Source: Mesorhizobium sp. CA14
GTDB lineage: Bacteria > Pseudomonadota > Alphaproteobacteria > Rhizobiales > Rhizobiaceae
Direction of reading: 5' to 3'
Assembly: GCF_020165195.1 (NCBI RefSeq)
Contig: NZ_JAIUHR010000010.1
Span: forward strand, 1 to 64,000
Length of the DNA stretch: 64,000 bases
The notes under the pieces are model-generated. The model made no database searches and was not told the origin of the DNA. It saw nothing but the letters and a program-made list of their open reading frames with translations. Of the stretch, positions 35,826 through 44,252 are shown piece after piece; within the stretch, counting starts at the first letter, position 1, and each line of letters starts with the position of its first letter. A program made the position numbers and the translations under genes.

Positions 35826-36776
35826 ATGACCAGTCGGCTGAAGAAGATCCTGCTCGGCGAACAAGGCCTCGCCGTCATCTTCATTGTCGCCTTCGCGCTG
35901 GTGTCGCTGCTCGTGCCGAACTTCCTCACCGACCGCAACATGCTCGGTCTGCTTCAGTCCGTGGTCACCGTCGGCATCGTCGCCTGCACGATGATGTTCT
36001 GCCTCGCGGCGCGCGACTTCGACCTGTCGGTCGGCTCCATCGTCGCCTTTGCCGGAATGGTCGCGGTGATGGCCTCGAACGCAACCGGCTCGATCCTGCT
36101 TGGCCTCGTCGCGGCCATCGCCTGCGGCGCCGTCGTCGGCTGGGTCAATGGCGTCGTCATCGCCAAGTTCCGCATCAACGCCCTGATCACCACTCTGGCC
36201 ACCATGCAGATCGTGCGCGGTTTCGCGCTGATCTCGTCGGACGGCCGCGCCGTGGGCATCAACAGCCCGGACTTCTACCAGCTGGCCCTCTCGAAGCTGC
36301 TCGGCATCCCGACGCCGATCTGGGTGCTGGCGGTGCTCTTCGCCATTTTCGGCTTTGTGCTCAACAGCACCGTCTTCGGCAAGAACACGCTTGCCATCGG
36401 CGGCAATCCGGAGGCTTCGCGCCTTGCCGGCGTCAATGTCGACCGGACGCGCATCTGGATCTTCACGCTCCAGGGCGTGGTCTGCGGCATCGCCGGCATC
36501 CTGCTTGCCTCGCGCATCACCTCGGGTCAGCCCAACGCCGCGGTGGGCCTGGAACTGTCGGTGATCTCGGCCTGCGTGCTCGGCGGCGTCTCGCTTGCCG
36601 GCGGCAGGGCGACGATGTCGGGCGTCATCGTCGGTGTGCTGATCATGGGCATCGCCGAGAACGCCATGAACCTGCTCAACATCCCGGCCTTCTACCAATA
36701 CATCGTCAGAGGCGTGATCCTGCTTCTGGCCGTGCTCCTCGACAATCTGCGTTCTTCGGCATTGGGGCGGCGCTGA
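35826..36776 (+). CDS. araH: L-arabinose ABC transporter permease
   Basis: A 316-residue CUT2 permease with eight to ten hydrophobic segments. Family blocks are CLAARDFDLSVGSIVAFAGMVAVM, NALITTLATMQIVRGFALI, GKNTLAIGGNPEASRLAGVNVDRTRIWIFTLQGVVCGIAGILLASRI and LGGVSLAGGRATMSGVIVGVLIMGIAENAMNLL. GAGGA precedes the ATG. Its stop overlaps the next start as TGATG. Confidence 0.93.
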   Translation: MTSRLKKILLGEQGLAVIFIVAFALVSLLVPNFLTDRNMLGLLQSVVTVGIVACTMMFCLAARDFDLSVGSIVAFAGMVAVMASNATGSILLGLVAAIACGAVVGWVNGVVIAKFRINALITTLATMQIVRGFALISSDGRAVGINSPDFYQLALSKLLGIPTPIWVLAVLFAIFGFVLNSTVFGKNTLAIGGNPEASRLAGVNVDRTRIWIFTLQGVVCGIAGILLASRITSGQPNAAVGLELSVISACVLGGVSLAGGRATMSGVIVGVLIMGIAENAMNLLNIPAFYQYIVRGVILLLAVLLDNLRSSALGRR

Positions 36777-37537
36777 TGGGACGTCTTAAGGGAAAACGCA
36801 TCTTCCTCACCGGCGCCGCGCAAGGCATCGGCTACGCCATCGCCGAGGCCTGTCTGCGCGAGGAGGCCGAGCTGTTCCTGGTCGACCTCGACGCGAGCCT
36901 GCTCGCCGAAAGTGCCGGCCGTTTGGGCAACGTCGCGCATGCCGCAGCAGACATCGCCAATGCCAAGGCAATCGAAGCCGCCATGGCGGCGGCGACGAAA
37001 GCCATCGGTCCGGTCAATACCGTGATCAACAATGCCGGTATGAACGTCTTTTCGACGCCGCTCGAAGCCACCGAGGATGACTGGGCGCGCAATCTCGACG
37101 TCAATGTGAAAGGCGCTTGGCACTGCGCTAAGGCGGCGCTGCCGGGGATGATCGGGCAGGGCGGCGGCGTGATCCTCAACATCGCCTCCACGCACGCCTT
37201 CACCATCATCCCGCGCACCTTTCCCTATCCCGTCGCCAAGCATGCTCTGCTCGGCCTGACCAAATCGCTGGCGATCGAATATGCCGGCGACAATATCCGC
37301 GTGAACGCGCTGGCGCCCGGTTATGTCGCCACCCAGAAGGTGGTCGACTACTGGAACAGCTTCGACGATCCGGAGGCCGCGCGCGCCAAGACGCTGGCGC
37401 TGCATCCGGGCGGGCGGATCGCCACGCCTGAGGAGATCGCCATGGCGGCAGTCTTTCTCGTCTCGGACGAATGCCCTTTCATCAACGCCGCCTGCCTCGT
37501 CGCGGATGGCGGCCTGAGCGTGCTTCACCACCCCTGA
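36776..37537 (+). CDS. SDR family sugar dehydrogenase (L-arabinose/D-galactose 1-dehydrogenase-like)
   Basis: A 253-residue classical SDR. The nucleotide motif is LTGAAQGIGYAIA with DLDAS for NAD. The active site is in LNIASTHAFTIIPRTFPYPVAKHALLGL (Ser, Tyr in FPYPVAK). NAGMNVF and PGYVATQKV complete the family elements. It is translationally coupled to araH, so it is the likely first enzyme on the imported aldose, giving the lactone that leads to the DgoD substrate. Whether galactose or arabinose is preferred cannot be read from sequence. Confidence 0.88.
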   Translation: MGRLKGKRIFLTGAAQGIGYAIAEACLREEAELFLVDLDASLLAESAGRLGNVAHAAADIANAKAIEAAMAAATKAIGPVNTVINNAGMNVFSTPLEATEDDWARNLDVNVKGAWHCAKAALPGMIGQGGGVILNIASTHAFTIIPRTFPYPVAKHALLGLTKSLAIEYAGDNIRVNALAPGYVATQKVVDYWNSFDDPEAARAKTLALHPGGRIATPEEIAMAAVFLVSDECPFINAACLVADGGLSVLHHP

Positions 37538-37563
37538 CACAAAGCCATAGATCGGAGGAAACA

Positions 37564-38871
37564 ATGGCAAATGATGTCTTCGCGAAATCCCTGCTGACGC
37601 GCCGGCAGGCGCTTGCGCTTGGTGCAAGCGCCGCGCTGGCGGGCGCGTTGCCGCGCGGCGCCTTCGCCGCGGACGAGAAGGTGACGCTCTGGCATGGCTG
37701 GACCGGCGCCGACAACACCACCGCGCTCAACGGCGTCATCGATACCTTCAACAAGGGCGGCAAGGGCGTCACTGTCGAGCCGACCGGCTATGACTGGGAC
37801 ACGTTGTTTTCCAAATGGGTGGTCTCCTCGGCCGGCGGCCGCGCGCCCGACCTGGTGCTCTTCCACATCACCGAACTGCCGGAATTCGCGACGCGCAAGG
37901 TCATCCGCCCGATCGACGACGTCGTCGCCTCGTCCGGTCTCGACCTGTCGCAGGTTCCGGATGCCGGCCGCACCGGGGTGACCTTCGATGGCAAGGTCTA
38001 TGCCGCGCCGCTCGACGTGCATCCGCTCGGCTTCTATTACAACGTCGACATGGTGCAGGAGGCGGGTCTCGATCCGGCCAAGCCGCCGAAGAGCGGCGAG
38101 GAATTCCTCGAATGGGCAAAGAAGCTGACGGTCAAGGACGGCAGCGGCAAGATCACGCGTTACGGCTTCGAATTGCCGAACACCTGGGCGACCGCGCGCT
38201 GGATCTGGTTCAGCCTGATGTACCAGTTCGGCGGCACTTTTCTTGACGACAAGGGCCTGGCTGCGGTCGACAGTGAGGCCTCGCAGAAGGCGCTGCAATA
38301 TCTCGTCGACCTGATCAACGTGCATGGCGTGACCAACCCCGAGGTCGGCGGCAACAAGGGCGAGGACGCCTTTGCTTCCAAGCAGGTCGCGATGAAGTTC
38401 ATCGGCCCCTGGGAGGTCAATCTGCGCATGGCGCAGAAGATGAATTTCATGACCGCGCAATTGCCGGTGTTTGGCCAGAAGGCGGCCGTCTGGGCGAACT
38501 CGCATTGCATGGCGGTGTCGAAGCAGAAAAGCGACGACAAGCTCGCCGCCGATGGCACATTCATGAAGTGGTTCTTCGACAACTTTGCCGCGCCTGCCAC
38601 CACCGTCGGCATCATCCCGCAGAGCAAAGCGGTGCGTGAAAGCGCCGCCTTCACCGGCACCGAGCAGTACAAATACTTCAAGTCCTTCGTCGACGACCTG
38701 CCCAACATCGTCTACGAGCCGCTGATCCCGCAATATCTCTCGGTCTTCTCTTTCGACAAGCCGACGCCGCTGGTCACCAACCTGCAGGCGGCGCTCAGCG
38801 GCTCGAAGCCGGTGCCGGACGCCTTGAAGGCGATGAAGGAAGGTCTCGACGCGCAGCTGAAGAAGGGCTGA
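37564..38871 (+). CDS. Tat-signal sugar ABC transporter substrate-binding protein
   Basis: A 435-residue family-1 binding protein. The N-terminus has a twin-arginine motif (LLTRRQALALG) and a hydrophobic run cut after PRGAFAA. The mature part has VTLWHGWTGADNTTALNGVIDTFNKGGKGVTVEPTGYDWDTLFSKWV, VYAAPLDVHPLGFYYNVDM and KQVAMKFIGPWEVNLR. Tat export implies folding before secretion, unlike the Sec-type binding proteins elsewhere in the window. ATCGGAGGAAACA precedes the ATG. Confidence 0.92.
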   Translation: MANDVFAKSLLTRRQALALGASAALAGALPRGAFAADEKVTLWHGWTGADNTTALNGVIDTFNKGGKGVTVEPTGYDWDTLFSKWVVSSAGGRAPDLVLFHITELPEFATRKVIRPIDDVVASSGLDLSQVPDAGRTGVTFDGKVYAAPLDVHPLGFYYNVDMVQEAGLDPAKPPKSGEEFLEWAKKLTVKDGSGKITRYGFELPNTWATARWIWFSLMYQFGGTFLDDKGLAAVDSEASQKALQYLVDLINVHGVTNPEVGGNKGEDAFASKQVAMKFIGPWEVNLRMAQKMNFMTAQLPVFGQKAAVWANSHCMAVSKQKSDDKLAADGTFMKWFFDNFAAPATTVGIIPQSKAVRESAAFTGTEQYKYFKSFVDDLPNIVYEPLIPQYLSVFSFDKPTPLVTNLQAALSGSKPVPDALKAMKEGLDAQLKKG

Positions 38872-39800
38872 TGACATCCCTGGCATCACAACCGGCGGGC
38901 CGCTCCAGGGCCCGCCGCGCATCGGCACGGGAGGGAGGGGCGGTGCGCAGCGGCATGACGCTTGCCGCCTATCTCTTCCTGTCGCCCTATCTGGCGCTGT
39001 TCATCGCCTTCATGCTTTTGCCGACGCTGGCCGCCATCGGCATCAGCTTCATGCGCTGGGATATCCTCGGCGCGCCCGAATTCATCGGGCTCGACAATTA
39101 CCGGCAGATCTTCGGCGATCCGCTGTTCCTGACCGCGATCAAGAACACCTTCTACTTTGTCTTCCTGACGGCTATTCCGATGGTCGTGCTCGGCCTGGCT
39201 TTGGCCATGCTGCTCGACCAGAAGCTCAAGGGCACCGCCTTCGTGAGGACGGTGGTGTTCCTTCCCTATGTCGTCATGGTCTCGACCGTCGGCATCCTGT
39301 GGGGCTGGCTGTTCGACAAGGGCACCGGCCTGGTCAATTATTACCTCACCACTATCGGCATCGAGCCGATCGCCTGGCTCAAGGACCCGCACTGGTCGAT
39401 GCCGGCTTTGGCCATCACGACCATCTGGTGGACCGTCAACACCAACATGATCATCTTCCTGGCCGCGCTGCAGGACATTTCCGAGGAATTGCATGATGCC
39501 GCCACGCTCGACGGCGCCGGTCCCTGGCAGCGCTTCGTCTACATCACCTTGCCTTTGCTGCGGCCGGCCATGGCGCTGGTCACCGCGCTCACCATCATCA
39601 ATGGCTGGCGCGTCTTCGGCCAGGCCTATGTGATGACGCAGGGCGGGCCGGAGGCGAGCACCTTCGTCATCGTGCAGTATATCTATCTCACTGCCTTCCA
39701 GAATTTCGAGATGGGTCCGGCCGCCGCCGCGGGCGTGGTGCTGCTCCTGATCACGCTGCTCTTCTCGCTCGCCCAGATGAAGCTGATGAAGGCGATCTGA
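38871..39800 (+). CDS. Sugar ABC transporter permease (MalF/UgpA type)
   Basis: A 309-residue permease with a long basic, Ala/Arg-rich N-terminal tail (PAGRSRARRASAREGG) before the first helix LAAYLFLSPYLALFIAFMLLPTLAAI. The coupling loop is EELHDAATLDGAGPWQRFVYITLPLLRPAMAL, followed by MTQGGPEASTFVIVQYIY. The start overlaps the binding-protein stop (TGATG). Confidence 0.92.
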   Translation: MTSLASQPAGRSRARRASAREGGAVRSGMTLAAYLFLSPYLALFIAFMLLPTLAAIGISFMRWDILGAPEFIGLDNYRQIFGDPLFLTAIKNTFYFVFLTAIPMVVLGLALAMLLDQKLKGTAFVRTVVFLPYVVMVSTVGILWGWLFDKGTGLVNYYLTTIGIEPIAWLKDPHWSMPALAITTIWWTVNTNMIIFLAALQDISEELHDAATLDGAGPWQRFVYITLPLLRPAMALVTALTIINGWRVFGQAYVMTQGGPEASTFVIVQYIYLTAFQNFEMGPAAAAGVVLLLITLLFSLAQMKLMKAI

Positions 39801-40654
39801 TGCAGGACCAGCGCTCCAATCGTGCCGGAAAATCGCTTGGCGGGCGCACGCTCGCCTATGTGCTGATGATCGTCGTGACGGCGCTCTGGGGCGCGCCGAT
39901 CCTGTGGATGCTGGTCACGTCGATCAAGCCGGAAAGCGAGATCTACGCTTATCCGCCCACCTGGATCCCGGATGCGCCGACGCTGGAAGCCTATGGCGCG
40001 CTGTTCCAGCGCTTCCCCATGCTGACCTGGTTCCGCAACTCGGCCGTCGTCGGCATCCTCACCACCGCGCTGACCCTGGCCGTCGATGCCTTGGCGGCCT
40101 ATCCGCTGGCGCGCATGCAATTTCCCGGCCGCCGCGTCATCATGGGCGTGATCTTCGCGACCTTCCTGCTGCCCTATGAACTCCTCTTCGTGCCGCTGTT
40201 CCTCGGCCTGAACAGCTACGGCCTGGTCGACAGCATCTTCAGCCTGACCGTGCCGGCCTCGGCCAACGCCTTCGGCGTCTTCCTACTGACCCAGTTCTTC
40301 CAGGCCGTGCCGCGGGAACTCGAGGATGCCGCCATCATGGATGGTTGCGGCCGTTTCGGTTTCTTCTGGCGCATCCTCTTGCCGCTCACCAAACCGGGCC
40401 TTGCCACGGTGGCGATCTTCACCTTCGTCGCCAGCTGGAACAATTTCTTCTGGCCGCTGATCGCCACCAATTCCGACGAGACGCGCACGCTTCCCGTCGG
40501 CCTGGCGACATTGGTCGGCGGCGCCGGCATGTCGATGAAGCAGAGCGTGTTGATGGCGTCCGCCGTCGTGGCGACGCTGCCGACGGCACTCTTCTTCCTT
40601 GCCTTGCAGCGGCACTTCGTGCGCGGCATCGCCGCGACCGGCATTAAGGGCTGA
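39800..40654 (+). CDS. Sugar ABC transporter permease (MalG/UgpE type)
   Basis: A 284-residue partner permease. It has ILWMLVTSIKPESEIYAYPPTWIPDAPTLEAYGALF, the coupling loop VPRELEDAAIMDGCGRFGFFWRILLPLTKPGLA and the C-terminal LQRHFVRGIAATGIKG. The start overlaps the previous stop. No ATPase gene follows; the epimerase gene comes next. A MalK-type ATPase from elsewhere (25 kb or 49 kb loci, or beyond the window) must serve this channel. Confidence 0.92.
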   Translation: MQDQRSNRAGKSLGGRTLAYVLMIVVTALWGAPILWMLVTSIKPESEIYAYPPTWIPDAPTLEAYGALFQRFPMLTWFRNSAVVGILTTALTLAVDALAAYPLARMQFPGRRVIMGVIFATFLLPYELLFVPLFLGLNSYGLVDSIFSLTVPASANAFGVFLLTQFFQAVPRELEDAAIMDGCGRFGFFWRILLPLTKPGLATVAIFTFVASWNNFFWPLIATNSDETRTLPVGLATLVGGAGMSMKQSVLMASAVVATLPTALFFLALQRHFVRGIAATGIKG

Positions 40655-40656
40655 CC

Positions 40657-41556
40657 ATGGCCGATATCGAGATCGCCAGCGACCGTCTTCGCTGCGTGCT
40701 CTCGACGCAAGGCGGGTTGGTCTGGCGGCTGGAGGCCAAGCCTGGCGATGGCTGGCAAGCGCTGCTGCGCCCGCCGCCAGAAGGTTCGGATCGCGATCCG
40801 CTGAAGGCCGGTTGTTTTCCGCTCGTCCCGTTCGGCAACAGGATCGAAGGCAATCGTTTTCTGTTCGACCGGACCGAGTATCGTCTGAAGCCCAACACAC
40901 CCTGGGACAAGCACTACCTGCATGGTGATGGCTGGCTTGGCGACTGGAGTGTCGAGGATTGCTGCGACGCCGAGGCATCGCTGTCGTTCGAATTTCAGGG
41001 AGAACCTTATCGCTATCGCGCCACGCAACGCTTCAAATGCGAAGGGGTGAGCTTCAGGGCGATCCTTGCCGTGACCAATCTCGGCGAGCGGCCGATGCCG
41101 TTCGGGCTCGGCTGGCATGCCTATTTTCCGCTGACGCCGGCAACCACGCTTGCAGCGCCGGCGAAGGCTTATTGGACGGAAAAAGCGGGCTGGCTTCCGG
41201 ACGCCCGCACCTCGGTGCCCGAAGCCCTTGATTTCAACCATCCGAGAACGCTGCCGCACCAATGGGTCAACAACGGTTTTGAAGGTTGGGACGGCGCCGC
41301 CTCCATCGTTTGGCCCGAACGGCATTTGCGGCTGTGCATCGAGACCGCTCCGACGCTGTCGCGCTATTTCCTTTTCGTCTCCGACACGACGTTCGATCCG
41401 CACTACCGCGAAGACTTCTTCTGCTTCGAGCCGGTGAGCCACTCGGCCAACGGCCACAACCTGCCGGTTCTCAGTGGCCTGACGGTGCTCGCGCCCGGGC
41501 AGGGCATGTCCGTCTCGATGACATTGTCGTGCGGCGTGACGAGCGATCCGCCATGA
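40657..41556 (+). CDS. Aldose 1-epimerase
   Basis: A 299-residue galactose-mutarotase-fold enzyme that interconverts aldose anomers. It has the PLVPFGNRIEGNRF substrate region, the catalytic His in KHYLHGDGWLGDW, FGLGWHAYFPLTP (second His) and a Glu in FCFEPVSHSANGHN. It begins 2 bp after the permease, so it is in the same operon. Anomer equilibration would feed the 1-dehydrogenase encoded upstream. Confidence 0.9.
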   Translation: MADIEIASDRLRCVLSTQGGLVWRLEAKPGDGWQALLRPPPEGSDRDPLKAGCFPLVPFGNRIEGNRFLFDRTEYRLKPNTPWDKHYLHGDGWLGDWSVEDCCDAEASLSFEFQGEPYRYRATQRFKCEGVSFRAILAVTNLGERPMPFGLGWHAYFPLTPATTLAAPAKAYWTEKAGWLPDARTSVPEALDFNHPRTLPHQWVNNGFEGWDGAASIVWPERHLRLCIETAPTLSRYFLFVSDTTFDPHYREDFFCFEPVSHSANGHNLPVLSGLTVLAPGQGMSVSMTLSCGVTSDPP

Positions 41557-41590
41557 CGCGAAACTATTCCACTCGCGTGAGCAGTCGCGG

Positions 41591-42538
41591 TCAGAAACGC
41601 TCGCGGTAGTCGCGCGGGTTGGTGCCGAGGACGCGTAGAAAGCCGCGCCGCATCGTCTCCTCGGAGCCGAAGCCGCAGCGGCGGGCCGTCTGGCTGACCG
41701 TCTGCCCCCGCTCCAGCATCTGCCGCGCCGCTTCGATGCGGATCTCCTCGACGGCACGGGCGGGTGTCCGCCCGGTTGCCTCCTGATAGCGGCGTGAGAA
41801 ACTGCGGCGGCTCATATTGGCGCGATCGGCCAGTTGCTCCAGGGAAAGGTCGCCGCTCAGATTGTCCAGGATCCAGCCATGCAGCCGGTCGAAGCGCCCG
41901 TCGCCTTCCTGCAGCTTGAGAGTCTGGCTGAACTGCGCCTGGCCGCCGGGACGTTTCAGGAAGACGACCAACTCGCGCGCCACGGCCAGCGCCAAACGCC
42001 GGCCAAGGTCGGCCTCGACGAAGGCCAGCGCAAGGTCGATGCCCGCCGTCACGCCGGCCGAGGTCCAGACATTGCCGTCGCGAATGAAGATCGGGTCGGG
42101 CTCCAGCCGGACGGCCGGAAAGCGCCGGGCGAACTCTACGCAGCGGCCCCAGTGCGTAACCGCGCGGCGACCGTCGAGCAGTCCTGCCTCAGCCAGCAGC
42201 ATGGCGCCGCTGCAGACGGAGGCCGTTCGCGTGGCGTCGCGCGAGCGGCCGATGATCCATTGGACCAGCTCGGCATCCTCGCAGGCTGCGTTGACGCCCA
42301 AGCCGCCGGGTATGATCACCGTGTCGATCTCGCTCCCGTGCGCCTGCAGTGCCGCTGCCTCCAGCACCAGACCGGACGAAGTCCTGATCCGCGGCGACGC
42401 GGCGACGACGACGATCTCATAGGCCGGCGCTTCGCCGGCCTGCGTCCTGAAGTCGTTGGCGCTGGCGAAGACCTGGAGCGGCCCGCTGACATCGAGGAGC
42501 TGGATGTCGGGATAGGCGAGGATTTCGATGCGGCGCAT
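41591..42538 (-). CDS. GlxA family transcriptional regulator (DJ-1/PfpI + AraC HTH)
   Basis: A 315-residue two-domain protein. Residues about 1-190 are a DJ-1/PfpI-like class I amidotransferase domain (AYPDIQLLDVSGPLQVFASANDF, Cys in ASVCSGAMLLAEAGLLDGRRAVTHWG). Residues about 225-315 are an AraC HTH pair (LSLEQLADRANMSRRSFSRRYQEATGRTPARAVEEIR and VSQTARRCGFGSEETMRRGF). It diverges from the DJ-1/PfpI gene, and the two share the same fold. Confidence 0.93.
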   Translation of the reverse strand: MRRIEILAYPDIQLLDVSGPLQVFASANDFRTQAGEAPAYEIVVVAASPRIRTSSGLVLEAAALQAHGSEIDTVIIPGGLGVNAACEDAELVQWIIGRSRDATRTASVCSGAMLLAEAGLLDGRRAVTHWGRCVEFARRFPAVRLEPDPIFIRDGNVWTSAGVTAGIDLALAFVEADLGRRLALAVARELVVFLKRPGGQAQFSQTLKLQEGDGRFDRLHGWILDNLSGDLSLEQLADRANMSRRSFSRRYQEATGRTPARAVEEIRIEAARQMLERGQTVSQTARRCGFGSEETMRRGFLRVLGTNPRDYRERF

Positions 42539-42624
42539 GAGGTTGGCCTGAAACGAGGGATGAATGGCGATCGTGCCAAAGCATGATGTCGTAGATTGCC
42601 CGGAGTCAACCTGTGGAGATTCCC

Positions 42625-43332
42625 ATGTCCCTTCGTTTCGGCATTCTCGTATTTCCCAACGTCCAGCAGCTCGATCTCACCGGGCCTTACGAGGTCATGG
42701 CGACGGTCAAGGGCGCGGAGGTGGAATTGATCTGGAAGGATCGCAATCCGGTGATGTCGTCGACGCGTCTTTCCCTCATGCCGACGACGACCTTCGACGA
42801 CTGCCCGCCGCTCGACGTGCTGTGCATTCCGGGCGGCGGCGGCGTCAACGCACTGCTGGAGGACAAGGCGGTTCTCGATTTCATCGGCGAGCGCGCCGCG
42901 CAGGCACGCTACATCACCTCGGTGTGCAGCGGCGCCCTGGTGCTCGGCGCGGCCGGGCTGCTCGAGGGCAAGCGCGCCACCACGCATTGGTATGCGCATG
43001 ATTTCCTTGAAGAGTTCGGCGCTATCCCTGTCGATGCGCGCATCGTCGAGGACGGCAATTTGATCACGGCCGGCGGCGTCACCTCGGGCATCGATTTCGG
43101 CCTGGCTCTGGTCGCAAGGCTGCTCGGGAAGGCCGAAGCGGAGATCGTGCAGCTCTCGCTCGAATATGCGCCGGCGCCTCCCTTCCGCTCCGGCACACCG
43201 GCTGAGGCCTCGCCGGCCGTCCTGGCGGAGGCGAAAGCACGGCTCACGGGTTCGCGGCGGGTGCGTGAGGAGATGTTCGCGCGCTGGCGCGAAGAGCGCA
43301 CGGCGGCCACGCCGGCGCGCATCCACGCCTGA
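42625..43332 (+). CDS. DJ-1/PfpI family protein (isonitrile-hydratase-like)
   Basis: A 235-residue protein with blocks GILVFPNVQQLDLTGPYEVMATV, CIPGGGGVNALLEDKAVLDF and the nucleophile elbow VCSGALVLGAAGLLEGKRATTHWYA, then AGGVTSGIDFGLALV. This pattern is that of the InhA-type isonitrile hydratases, but related proteins have other roles. I chose ATG 42625, preceded by GGAGA, over a GTG four codons earlier. It is divergent from and presumably controlled by the GlxA-type regulator. Confidence 0.88.
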   Translation: MSLRFGILVFPNVQQLDLTGPYEVMATVKGAEVELIWKDRNPVMSSTRLSLMPTTTFDDCPPLDVLCIPGGGGVNALLEDKAVLDFIGERAAQARYITSVCSGALVLGAAGLLEGKRATTHWYAHDFLEEFGAIPVDARIVEDGNLITAGGVTSGIDFGLALVARLLGKAEAEIVQLSLEYAPAPPFRSGTPAEASPAVLAEAKARLTGSRRVREEMFARWREERTAATPARIHA

Positions 43333-43337
43333 AACCT

Positions 43338-43394
43338 GAGCGATTCCGGGAGAAGCGTGAGCGACTTCGCCGTAGCTTCCGTCCGGAATCGCTC
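43338..43394. repeat. Intergenic palindromic element (57 bp) with perfect 12-bp arms
   Basis: GAGCGATTCCGG (43338-43349) and CCGGAATCGCTC (43383-43394) are exact complements. The interior (GCGTGAGCGACTTCGCC...CTTCCGT) resembles the interior of the element at 52492. It directly follows the DJ-1/PfpI stop codon and could terminate or stabilise that transcript. Confidence 0.75.
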
Positions 43395-43484
43395 AACAAA
43401 AAAGATGGCCGAATGGCGGAAATCCGCGCCGTTCGGCCAAGTCTCGTTTCGACTGTTGACACATCCCCCCGCCTATGCAGAAAT

Positions 43485-43495
43485 TGGTTGGACCA
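43485..43495. promoter_or_regulatory. FadR-type GntR operator before the GntR/PLP operon
   Basis: TGGTTGGACCA fits the FadR-subfamily consensus TNGTNNNACNA at every fixed position and lies within a larger near-palindrome. It is 26 bp before the GTG of the regulator gene. TTGACA at 43456-43461 is a possible -35 box. Autoregulation is inferred. Confidence 0.6.
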
Positions 43496-43520
43496 TTGAA
43501 CCACTTTAGGCTCGGCCGGC

Positions 43521-44252
43521 GTGACCGATTTGCTGCCCCCCATCCAGACCACGGCTCGCGACGACGCGGTGCTGAAGGCATTGGCGGGCTTCGTGCGGCA
43601 GGAGGCCCTGGGCCCCGGCGAGAAGCTTCCGACCGAGCGCATCCTCGCCGAACGCCTCAAGGTCAGCCGCAACACGGTGCGCGAGGCCCTGACCCGCTGG
43701 GAGGGTCTCGGCCTCGTCGAGCGGCGGCAGGGCTCGGGCACCTATCTCAAGGCCGCCGTCTCGCCTGATATGCTGCACATGCCACTGACACTCGCCGGCG
43801 GCAATGATTTCGCCGGCCTGATGGCGACGCTTGAGATCCGCCGCGCGCTGGAGTCGGAGGCCGCCGCCCTTTGCGCCATTCGTGCCGGCGAGGCCGAGCT
43901 CGCCGAGATCGAGCGCAAGCTCGACCTCATGGAGGAGGCCTTCCAGACTCGCGCCGGCATGTCCTCGGACGAGGACTGGGAGTTCCACCAGGCGGTCTTC
44001 CGTGCCTCGGGCAACCCGCTCTTCGAGCAGATCATCGCCGCCATGTACGAGATGTTCCACCGCTTCTGGGAACATCCGCTCGGCGTGCGCGACTTCGGCC
44101 ATGCCAGCTTCCCCTATCACCGCACCATCTTCAACCGCATCGCCGCGCGTGACCCCGATGGCGCTCGCGCCGAGGCGCTGAAGCTCATCGCCACCGTCGA
44201 GGACGATCTGAAGCGCGGCGCTGCCAACCTCAAACTTTCGGACCGCAGATGA
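43521..44252 (+). CDS. GntR family (FadR subfamily) transcriptional regulator
   Basis: A 243-residue repressor starting with GTG. HTH: VLKALAGFVRQEALGPGEKLPTERILAERLKVSRNTVREALTRWEGLGLVERRQGSGTYLK. The FCD domain has EDWEFHQAVFRASGNPLFEQII and FPYHRTIFNRIAARDPDGARAEA with metal-binding His. It leads an operon with a PLP enzyme and an ABC importer, and its stop overlaps the PLP gene start as ATGA. Confidence 0.93.
   Translation: MTDLLPPIQTTARDDAVLKALAGFVRQEALGPGEKLPTERILAERLKVSRNTVREALTRWEGLGLVERRQGSGTYLKAAVSPDMLHMPLTLAGGNDFAGLMATLEIRRALESEAAALCAIRAGEAELAEIERKLDLMEEAFQTRAGMSSDEDWEFHQAVFRASGNPLFEQIIAAMYEMFHRFWEHPLGVRDFGHASFPYHRTIFNRIAARDPDGARAEALKLIATVEDDLKRGAANLKLSDRR

Noticed and set aside
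35687..36775. Long N-terminal extension of the SDR that starts at 36776
   Set aside because: It is out-of-frame reading of araG and araH. The SDR has its own start overlapping the araH stop.
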